The position numbers and the translations under genes are program-made. Below the pieces are notes generated by a model. That model saw only the letters and a program-made list of their open reading frames with translations, made no database searches and was not told the DNA's origin. Below, in pieces: positions 53,689-64,000 of a stretch of DNA of 64,000 bases (position 1 is its first letter; the number at the start of each line of letters is the position of its first letter). The DNA is from Cronobacter dublinensis subsp. dublinensis LMG 23823 (lineage in GTDB: Bacteria; Pseudomonadota; Gammaproteobacteria; Enterobacterales; Enterobacteriaceae): assembly GCF_001277235.1 (NCBI RefSeq), contig NZ_CP012266.1:186001-250000 (forward strand), in the 5' to 3' direction.

Positions 53689-54789
53689 TTAGCGGCGCGT
53701 TAACAGCACGCCGCACTCCATATGGTGGGTATACGGGAACTGGTCGAACAGCGCCAGGCGCTCAATGCGGTGGGTTTCGCAGAGCGTGGCGAGGTTGTCG
53801 CAGAGCGTCTGCGGGTTGCAGGAGATATAAAGGATACGCGGATACGCCTGCACCATTTTCACGGTTTCTTCATCAAGCCCGCTGCGCGGCGGATCGACAA
53901 AGATCGTCTCGCACTTGTAGCTTTTCAGGTCGATCCCCTGCAGACGGTTAAATTCGCGCACGCCATTCATCGCCTGGGTAAATTCTTCCGCCGCCATGCG
54001 GATAATCTGCACGTTGTCGATGTGGTTCGCCGCAATGTTGTATTGCGCAGCGGCAACCGACGGCTTGGCGATTTCCGTCGCCAGCACGCGGTTAAAGTTG
54101 CGCGCGAGCGCCAGCGAGAAGTTGCCGTTGCCGCAGTAAAGCTCCAGCAGATCGCCGCGCGAACCCTGCGTGACGTCCAGCGCCCACTCCAGCATATGAA
54201 TATTCATCGCTGCGTTCGGCTGGGTAAAGCTGTTCTCCACCTGGCGGTAAATCATCTCTGCGCCCGCTACCGGCAGACGCTCGTCGATGTAATCCTGGTC
54301 GAGCATGATTTTGGTTTTGGTGGCGCGGCCGATGAAGTGGACGTCAAAGCCGTCCGCGCGCAGCGCATCGCGCAGACGCGTCGCCTCTTCACGCCAGGCG
54401 TCGTCGAGCGCGCGGTGATAAAGCAGCGACACCACTGCCTGCTGGCTGCGGGTGGTCAGGTAGTCAATCTGAAACAGCTTGTGGCGCAGCGCGCGGTTGT
54501 CGCGAATACCATCAATCATGCGCGGCATCAGGGCGTTAATCAGCTCGCTGGCGGCCGGGAAGCTGTCGACGCGAATGCGGCTGCGCGTCTCTTGATCAAA
54601 AATGATGTGATAAAGGTCGTCGCCGTCATGCCAGAGACGAAACTCGGCGCGCATGCGGTAGTGGCTGACCGGTGAGCGGAACACCTCCGGCGCGGGTGCC
54701 GCAAAAGGCGCCATCATGCTTTGCAGGCGTTCTACCTTTTCATCCAGCTGTGCGTCGTAGTGATCGATGGGGAGATGTTCAGGGGTCAT
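53689..54789 (-). CDS. trmA: tRNA/tmRNA (uracil-C5)-methyltransferase TrmA
   Basis: SAM-dependent methylation of U54 in the T-loop of tRNAs and tmRNA. It has 366 residues from MTPEHLPIDHYDA, the E. coli length. The SAM site ELYCGNGNFSLALA and the catalytic cysteine in LYISCNPQTL (about residue 324) are present. The frame is open upstream to 55203 through the btuB leader, but this part is not conserved; a tandem ATG at 54792 is also possible. It is divergent from btuB. Confidence 0.97.
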   Translation of the reverse strand: MTPEHLPIDHYDAQLDEKVERLQSMMAPFAAPAPEVFRSPVSHYRMRAEFRLWHDGDDLYHIIFDQETRSRIRVDSFPAASELINALMPRMIDGIRDNRALRHKLFQIDYLTTRSQQAVVSLLYHRALDDAWREEATRLRDALRADGFDVHFIGRATKTKIMLDQDYIDERLPVAGAEMIYRQVENSFTQPNAAMNIHMLEWALDVTQGSRGDLLELYCGNGNFSLALARNFNRVLATEIAKPSVAAAQYNIAANHIDNVQIIRMAAEEFTQAMNGVREFNRLQGIDLKSYKCETIFVDPPRSGLDEETVKMVQAYPRILYISCNPQTLCDNLATLCETHRIERLALFDQFPYTHHMECGVLLTRR

Positions 54790-54914
54790 CATGCGTCCTG
54801 GGTGAGAAAAATTTACGCCGGGATTGTAGGGAATGCGGGCGTGATGTCCAGCGTTGATTGTTTTTGCATCATCGTGAGTGGAAGTCTGGACTTCTATAAC
54901 ACGCTCCATGTAGC

Positions 54915-55151
54915 ATGCCGTTTCCGGTCTCCTGTGAGTGAAAAGGGAATCCAGTGCAAATCTGGAGCTGACGCGCAGCGGTAAAGACAGGTGGGATGAA
55001 CGCTTTTGCAGACACTGCCGGCACGCCGGTGGGAAGTCCTCATCCGTATCACACCTCCAAGCCCGAAGACCTGCCGGAGTCACGTCGCATCTCGCGCACT
55101 TATCGCGTTCTATCAAGTGCGCCTGCGGCATCCTAAAAGTTAAGCGGATGC
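54915..55151 (+). ncRNA. Adenosylcobalamin riboswitch, btuB leader
   Basis: Matches the E. coli btuB riboswitch: CTGTGAGTGAAAAGGGAA, CCAGTGCAAATCTGG, GAGCTGACGCGCAGCGGTAA, GTGGGAAGTC and the B12 box AAGCCCGAAGACCTGCC (55059-55075). The expression platform has a strong stem GCGCACTT / AAGTGCGC (55094-55122) and a hairpin GCATCC / GGATGC (55128-55151) that hides the btuB ribosome site. Coenzyme B12 should block btuB translation. Confidence 0.95.
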
Positions 55152-55162
55152 TTACGTTAATG

Positions 55163-57013
55163 ATGATAAAAAAAATCTCGCTGCTGACGGCGCTGTCCGT
55201 CACGGCGTTTTCCGGCTGGGCGCAGGATAGCGGCTCAGATGCTCTGGTGGTGACCGCAAACCGTTTTCAGCAGCCGGTCAATACGGTGCTGGCGCCGGTA
55301 ACCGTCGTGACCCGTAATGATATTGAACGCTGGCAATCGCATTCATTAATTGATGTTATGCGCCGTTTGCCCGGTGTGGATGTCGCGCAGAACGGCGGTT
55401 TGGGCCAGACCTCGTCGCTGTTCATTCGTGGCACAAATTCCAGCCATGTATTGATTCTGGTTGATGGCGTTCGTCTTAATCAGGCTGGCGTCAGCGGTTC
55501 GTCGGATTTAAGTCAGTTTCCTGTCGCGATGGTTCAGCGTGTGGAGTATATCCGCGGACCACGCTCCGCCGTTTATGGTTCTGATGCTATTGGCGGCGTC
55601 GTTAATATCATTACGACGCCTGATAAAACCGGTACAACGCTGGGCGCGGGTATGGGCTCCGACGGTTACCAAAATTATGGTGTCTCGACCTATCAACGCC
55701 TGGGAGCGGATACCCGCGCTACGCTGTTAGGCGATTACACCTATGCTAAAGGCTTCGATGTTGCCGCTGAAGGTAATACGGGTGGGCTGCGTCAGCCCGA
55801 TCGCGACGGTTTCATGAATAAGACGCTGTATGGCGCGCTGGAGCATGACTTCTCACAGACGTGGAGCGCTTTTGTACGCGGCTATGGCTACAGTAATCGT
55901 ACCGCCTATGATGGCTATTACAATTCATTTACGCCTGACGTTCTGGTCGACACACGCCAACTCTACAGCCAGACCTGGGATGCCGGGATTCGGTTTAACC
56001 ACGACATCTTCCATTCGCAGTTGATTTCCAGCTACAGCCATACGAAGGATTTTAATTACGACCCGCATCAGGGGCGCTATGACGCCAGCGCCACGCTGGA
56101 TGAGATAAAGCAGTACAACGTTCAGTGGATTAATACGGTCGATGTGGGCGAAGGCAATATTGGCGCCGGTGTTGACTGGCAGAAGCAGAGCACCGAGCCG
56201 GGTACGAACTATGTCAACAACGCCTATGACCTGCGTAATACCGGCATCTACCTGACTGCTTTACAGAAGTTTGGCGACGTTACGCTCGAAGGGGCGGCCC
56301 GTAGCGACGATAACTCCCAGTTTGGTCGTCACGGTACCTGGCAGAGCAGCGCAGCCTGGGAGTTCACTGAAGGGTATCGATTTATTGCTTCTTATGGCAC
56401 GGCCTATAAAGCGCCTAATCTCGGACAGCTTTACGGCTACTATGGCAACGACCATCTTGATCCTGAAGAGAGTAAACAGTGGGAAGGCGCGTTCGAAGGT
56501 CTTACCGCTGGCGTGAACTGGCGCGTATCGGCCTATCGTAATGACGTTGACAACCTGATCGATTTTAATAACAACCTTCAGAAATATTACAACGTGGGTA
56601 AAGCGCGTATTAAAGGAATTGAAGCTACGGCGTCATTTGATACGGGTCCACTGACTCATACCGTGGGTTACGATTACGTAGATGCGCGCAATGCGGCCAC
56701 TAACGAATTGTTGCCGCGCCGGGCTAAGCAGCAGGTGAAATATCAGCTGGATACACAAATCTATGATGTCGACGGGAGCCTGACTTACCATTACCTGGGG
56801 ACACGTTACGACACTGACTTTGGAACCTTTCCGTCTCAAAAGGTAAAAATGGGCGGTGTCAGCCTGTGGGATGTCGCGGTTTCGTATCCGGTCACCTCTC
56901 ACCTTACAGTTCGTGGTAAAATAGCTAACCTGTTCGATAAAGATTACGAGACGGTTTATGGCTACCAAACTGCAGGACGGGAATACAACTTGTCAGGCAG
57001 CTACACCTTCTGA
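55163..57013 (+). CDS. btuB: Outer-membrane vitamin B12 receptor BtuB
   Basis: TonB-dependent 22-strand barrel importing cobalamins. It has 616 residues (E. coli 614). Signal peptide (MIKKISLLTALSVTAFSGWA) is followed by the TonB box DALVVTANRF, a plug domain (about 30-155) with RGPRSAVYGSDAIGGVVNI, and a barrel ending in a C-terminal Phe (SGSYTF). ATG 55163 matches E. coli; ATG 55160 and 55148 are in frame. Sequence agreement with E. coli is weaker in extracellular loops. Its 3' end overlaps murI by 56 bases. Confidence 0.96.
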   Translation: MIKKISLLTALSVTAFSGWAQDSGSDALVVTANRFQQPVNTVLAPVTVVTRNDIERWQSHSLIDVMRRLPGVDVAQNGGLGQTSSLFIRGTNSSHVLILVDGVRLNQAGVSGSSDLSQFPVAMVQRVEYIRGPRSAVYGSDAIGGVVNIITTPDKTGTTLGAGMGSDGYQNYGVSTYQRLGADTRATLLGDYTYAKGFDVAAEGNTGGLRQPDRDGFMNKTLYGALEHDFSQTWSAFVRGYGYSNRTAYDGYYNSFTPDVLVDTRQLYSQTWDAGIRFNHDIFHSQLISSYSHTKDFNYDPHQGRYDASATLDEIKQYNVQWINTVDVGEGNIGAGVDWQKQSTEPGTNYVNNAYDLRNTGIYLTALQKFGDVTLEGAARSDDNSQFGRHGTWQSSAAWEFTEGYRFIASYGTAYKAPNLGQLYGYYGNDHLDPEESKQWEGAFEGLTAGVNWRVSAYRNDVDNLIDFNNNLQKYYNVGKARIKGIEATASFDTGPLTHTVGYDYVDARNAATNELLPRRAKQQVKYQLDTQIYDVDGSLTYHYLGTRYDTDFGTFPSQKVKMGGVSLWDVAVSYPVTSHLTVRGKIANLFDKDYETVYGYQTAGREYNLSGSYTF

Positions 57014-57809
57014 GGCCCGCCCAACCATTCTGGTGTTTGACTCCGGCGTGGGTGGGCTCTCGGTTTACGATGAGATCCGGCATCTCCTGCCGGATCTGCA
57101 CTACATCTATGCTTTCGATAACGTTGCTTTCCCTTATGGCGAAAAAAGCGAGGCGTTCATCGTCGAGCGCGTCGTTGAAATTGTGACGGCCGTTCAGGCG
57201 CGCTATCCCCTGGCGCTCGCCGTTATCGCCTGTAACTCCGCCAGTACGGTATCGCTCCCGGCGCTCCGTGAAAAATTCGCATTCCCAGTGGTGGGCGTCG
57301 TTCCCGCGATCAAACCGGCCGCGCGGCTGACCGCGAACGGCATCGTGGGCCTGCTCGCGACCCGTGGCACGGTGAAGCGTCCTTATACGCATGAACTGAT
57401 TGCCCGCTTCGCGAATGAATGCCAGATAGAAATGCTGGGTTCGGCGGAGCTGGTGGAGATAGCCGAGGCGAAACTGCATGGCGAGCCGGTCTCGCTGGAA
57501 GCGCTGCGTCGTGTGCTGCGTCCGTGGCTGCGTATGCCTGAGCCGCCGGATACCGTCGTGCTCGGCTGTACCCACTTCCCACTGCTGGCCGAAGAACTGT
57601 TGCAGATTCTGCCGGAAGGCACGCGGCTGGTGGACTCGGGCGCGGCGATCGCCAGACGTACGGCCTGGCTGCTGGAGCACGAGGCGCCGGATGCACGTTC
57701 CTGTGATGACAATATTGCTTATTGTATGGCGTTAACGCCGGAAGTTGCGCAGTTAATGTCCGTTTTGCAGCGTTATGGCTTCAGTAAGCTCGAAAAACTG
57801 CCACTTTAA
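56958..57809 (+). CDS. murI: Glutamate racemase
   Basis: Makes D-glutamate for peptidoglycan. It has 283 residues (E. coli 285). The two catalytic cysteines are Cys92 (ACNSAST; Ser replaces the usual Thr) and Cys204 (VLGCTHFP). The long N-terminal extension that binds UDP-MurNAc-L-Ala in enteric MurI is present. The start MATKLQDGN lies inside btuB, as in E. coli, and has no strong ribosome site, so it relies on coupling. The rRNA operon follows. Confidence 0.97.
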   Translation: MATKLQDGNTTCQAATPSEARPTILVFDSGVGGLSVYDEIRHLLPDLHYIYAFDNVAFPYGEKSEAFIVERVVEIVTAVQARYPLALAVIACNSASTVSLPALREKFAFPVVGVVPAIKPAARLTANGIVGLLATRGTVKRPYTHELIARFANECQIEMLGSAELVEIAEAKLHGEPVSLEALRRVLRPWLRMPEPPDTVVLGCTHFPLLAEELLQILPEGTRLVDSGAAIARRTAWLLEHEAPDARSCDDNIAYCMALTPEVAQLMSVLQRYGFSKLEKLPL

Positions 57810-57860
57810 CGGTGTTTTGCGCAAAAAAGAGACGGTTGAAAAGTTTTTTGAGATTAGGGG

Positions 57861-57888
57861 TTGTCAGGCGCGAAGAACTCCCTATAAT
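57861..57888 (+). promoter_or_regulatory. rRNA promoter P1
   Basis: -35 TTGTCA (57861-57866), 16 bases, -10 TATAAT (57883-57888), followed by a GC-rich discriminator GCGCCTCC, as in E. coli rrn P1. Upstream AAAAGTTTTTTGAGATT is a plausible UP element. Confidence 0.9.
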
Positions 57889-57958
57889 GCGCCTCCACTG
57901 ACACGGCACAACGGCAAACAAACCGGCCCGTCAGGCAGACGAAAGCGAAAATAAACGC

Positions 57959-57986
57959 TTGACTCTGAAAGAGGAAAGCGTAATAT
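57959..57986 (+). promoter_or_regulatory. rRNA promoter P2
   Basis: -35 TTGACT (57959-57964), 16 bases, -10 TAATAT (57981-57986), about 98 bases after P1, matching the tandem promoter layout of enteric rrn operons. Confidence 0.88.
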
Positions 57987-58025
57987 ACGCCACCTCGCGA
58001 CAGCAGGCTGAAAGCCGCGTCGCAC

Positions 58026-58064
58026 CGCTCTTTAACAATTTATCAGACAATCTGTGTGGGCACT
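58026..58064 (+). promoter_or_regulatory. Leader boxA and 16S 5' processing stem
   Basis: BoxA CGCTCTTTAACAA (58026-58038) recruits the Nus antitermination complex. The next 24 bases (58041-58064, TATCAGACAATCTGTGTGGG..) are complementary, with a single mismatch, to 59736-59759 after the 16S gene, forming the RNase III stem that releases pre-16S. Confidence 0.88.
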
Positions 58065-58174
58065 CGGGGCACTGATATCTTAACGTCTTCGGACGATAAA
58101 TGATTATCAAGTCTCAAGTGAACAACAGTTAATTCATTACGAACTAACAGTTTAATTCTTTGAGCATCAAACTT

Positions 58175-59715
<1,541 letters not shown>

Positions 59716-59735
59716 CCTGCAAGATACAACCTCGT

Positions 59736-59759
59736 AGTGCTCACACAGATTGTCTGATA
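59736..59759 (+). other. 16S 3' RNase III processing arm
   Basis: Complement of 58041-58064 with one mismatch; pairs across the whole 16S gene to make the processing stem. Confidence 0.85.
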
Positions 59760-59845
59760 GAAAAGTAACGAGCAAGGCGCCACGCGTAGGGGGTGCGGTG
59801 ACAAATAACATTGTCGCTCGATTTTCTCAAGAAAATCTCACCTTT

Positions 59846-59889
59846 ACGTGAAATTAGCGAATCGGCGATTCGCAATGCAAATTTCACGT
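59846..59889 (+). other. Nested hairpin upstream of tRNA-Glu
   Basis: ACGTGAAATT (59846-59855) pairs with AATTTCACGT (59880-59889), and inside it GCGAATC / GATTCGC form a second stem. The outer arm takes in the first two bases of tRNA-Glu, so it would compete with tRNA folding until processed. Confidence 0.65.
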
Positions 59890-59962
59890 CCCCTTCGTCT
59901 AGCGGTTAGGACTCCGCCCTTTCACGGCGGCAACAGGGGTTCGAATCCCCTAGGGGACGCCA
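59888..59962 (+). tRNA. tRNA-Glu (UUC)
   Basis: 75 nt including encoded CCA, with cloverleaf arms GTCCCC / GGGGAC and anticodon TTC in the loop CTTTCAC. It lies in the 16S-23S spacer, as in E. coli rrnB, rrnC, rrnE and rrnG. Confidence 0.98.
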
Positions 59963-59998
59963 CTTGCTGGGTGTGGGTGAAAGACACAACCAACCGAT

Positions 59999-60048
59999 AT
60001 CTCAAAACTGACTGTTAAGTCACGTTTGAGATATTTGCTCTTTAACAA
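59999..60048 (+). promoter_or_regulatory. Spacer boxB-like hairpin and boxA
   Basis: ATCTCAAA pairs with TTTGAGAT (59999-60032), followed by boxA TGCTCTTTAACAA (60036-60048). This is the second antitermination signal, before 23S. Confidence 0.8.
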
Positions 60049-60164
60049 TCCGGAACAAGCTGAAAATTGAAACAGACACGCTGCTGCATTCTTCCGTAAA
60101 TAAGGAATGCGCGGTGTGTCAGAGTCTCTCAAACTCGCAGCACGAAGACTTCTTCGGGTTGTGA

Positions 60165-63068
<2,904 letters not shown>

Positions 63069-63156
63069 ACAACGCCAAAGAAGTCTGGCGTGTTGAGAGA
63101 CAATTCAGCTTGTGACGGATAAACGTTCATGGCGTAAGCGGTGGACGGACAGAATT

Positions 63157-63276
63157 TGCCTGGCGGCTGTAGCGCGGTGGTCCCACCTGACCCCATGCCG
63201 AACTCAGAAGTGAAACGCCGTAGCGCCGATGGTAGTGTGGGGTCTCCCCATGCGAGAGTAGGGAACTGCCAGGCAT
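63157..63276 (+). rRNA. 5S ribosomal RNA
   Basis: 120 nt from TGCCTGGCGG to CTGCCAGGCAT, ends pairing as in E. coli. Confidence 0.98.
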
Positions 63277-63328
63277 CAAATTAAGCAGTAAGCCGGAACA
63301 ATAATCCGGTGGTGTGAAGAAATTCGGT

Positions 63329-63405
63329 GGAGCGGTAGTTCAGTCGGTTAGAATACCTGCCTGTCACGCAGGGGGTCGCGGGTTCGAGTCCCGTCCGTTC
63401 CGCCA
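63329..63405 (+). tRNA. aspT: tRNA-Asp (GUC)
   Basis: 77 nt with CCA, anticodon GTC in CTGTCAC. Distal tRNA of the rRNA operon, in the same position as aspT in E. coli rrnC. Confidence 0.98.
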
Positions 63406-63413
63406 CCCTATTT

Positions 63414-63489
<76 letters not shown>

Positions 63490-63495
63490 GAAATT

Positions 63496-63524
63496 ATCCT
63501 TAGCTTCGGCTAAGGATTTTTTTT
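63496..63524 (+). terminator. rRNA operon terminator
   Basis: ATCCTTAGC, loop TTCG, GCTAAGGAT and eight T residues, directly after tRNA-Trp. Confidence 0.95.
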
Positions 63525-63595
63525 GCCTTTTTTCAGCCCGCTCCCCCCTTTGTTCACGAGATCTCCCCTGAGACTGGCCTCTGGCATTAAAGAAG

Positions 63596-64000
63596 TCAGG
63601 CAATCACCGGCATCTTTAAGAGCTCTTTTATGCTGTTATTTTTATCGCTATTCTGCAGCCAGATAGCATAAAGCGGCCTTGAAAGCGTTCCGCTATCAAT
63701 GACAGGATGCAAATCGTTTTCTTCCTTAGCCCAGTTGACCGGTAACCATGTGCATCCCTGCAATTCTGCGAGCATTTTTCTGGCCACATCAGCGGAGCTC
63801 GTCGTCAGTACAGGAATATCATCAGGCGTAATCAGGCCGGCTTCGTGTTGCTGAAAGTCCGGGCCCCACTCAAGTCGAAGATAGTGCAAGCTGCTTTTAC
63901 TACGCTCGGGCATAGCGCTGTAAAGCCCAAGCGCGAAATGTCCCAGTAACTGACTTGAAAACTCATCCATTTTGGGCGCCTCAGTCGTGATTAGCAGATC
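63596..64000 (-). CDS. hdfR: Transcriptional regulator HdfR, C-terminal part
   Basis: LysR-family regulator; E. coli HdfR represses flhDC and is itself repressed by H-NS. The window holds the last 134 codons, beginning DLLITTEAPKMDEFSSQL and continuing with NYLRLEWGPDFQQHEAG-like sequence, all in the effector-binding domain. The N-terminal HTH is beyond the right edge. The internal Met at 63970 is not the start. The C-terminus (..KMPVIA) differs slightly from E. coli (..KINVLDEVY). It is convergent with the rRNA operon. Confidence 0.92.
   Translation of the reverse strand, partial: DLLITTEAPKMDEFSSQLLGHFALGLYSAMPERSKSSLHYLRLEWGPDFQQHEAGLITPDDIPVLTTSSADVARKMLAELQGCTWLPVNWAKEENDLHPVIDSGTLSRPLYAIWLQNSDKNNSIKELLKMPVIA

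Noticed and set aside
53722..54675. 317-codon open frame opposite trmA
   Set aside because: Shadow of trmA; no ribosome site or recognisable domain.
54938..55162. 75-codon extension of btuB
   Set aside because: It is the riboswitch read as protein and precedes the signal peptide.
54790..55203. Extension of trmA to a start at 55203
   Set aside because: Would cross the btuB riboswitch and is absent from E. coli TrmA.

Overview
The window is a chromosomal segment from a gamma-proteobacterium of the family Enterobacteriaceae. Almost every protein is a close full-length counterpart of an Escherichia coli protein, and the rRNA operon has the enteric layout (16S, tRNA-Glu, 23S of 2904 nt, 5S of 120 nt). 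High GC, the 16S variable regions, a GTAG-headed REP family and a five-gene arg cluster containing argG suggest a Cronobacter-like genus; this genus call is inferred from memory and not computed. No prophage, insertion sequence or CRISPR array was seen.

Layout, left to right. (1) 1-6831: complete L-rhamnose regulon, rhaBAD(M) on the minus strand diverging from rhaSR, followed by the rhaT transporter. (2) 7205-8573: sodA and yiiM. (3) 8677-12319: L-lactate operon lldPRD (minus), with two LldR-type operators and a candidate ArcA site upstream. (4) 12695-13552: a DUF1778/GNAT toxin-antitoxin pair with a perfect palindromic operator. (5) 13592-16469: yibL, glpK, glpF. (6) 16904-25764: zapB, rraA, menA, hslVU, ftsN, cytR, priA, rpmE, in the E. 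coli order. (7) 25857-31310: methionine genes metJ, metBL and metF with met boxes. (8) 31656-40691: an accessory-looking block with a soluble double-PAS chemoreceptor-like protein resembling BdlA, malate:quinone oxidoreductase, and a four-gene chaperone/usher fimbrial operon. (9) 40760-49877: ppc and the arginine cluster argE / argCBGH. (10) 49941-57809: oxyS, oxyR, sthA, fabR, yijD, trmA, cobalamin riboswitch, btuB and murI. (11) 57861-63524: an rRNA operon with distal tRNA-Asp and tRNA-Trp, then the 3' part of hdfR at the right edge.

The backbone follows the E. coli rha-to-rrnB interval, with three clear departures. The E. coli segment between yiiM and glpK (cpx, pfkA, tpiA, fpr, glpX and others) is absent here and replaced by lldPRD, a toxin-antitoxin pair and yibL, which sit elsewhere in E. 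coli. The interval between metF and ppc (katG, gldA and others in E. coli) is replaced by the PAS receptor, mqo and the fimbrial genes. The rRNA operon has the left flank of E. coli rrnB (btuB-murI) but the right flank of rrnC (aspT-trpT-hdfR), a hybrid junction pointing to recombination between rrn operons. Five clusters of GTAG-headed inverted REP units sit in intergenic gaps, including one inside argCBGH. I did not find a wholly new system; the most notable items are the hybrid rrn junction, the relocated lld/TA/yibL block, the BdlA-like receptor beside mqo and fimbriae, and a strongly diverged oxyS.
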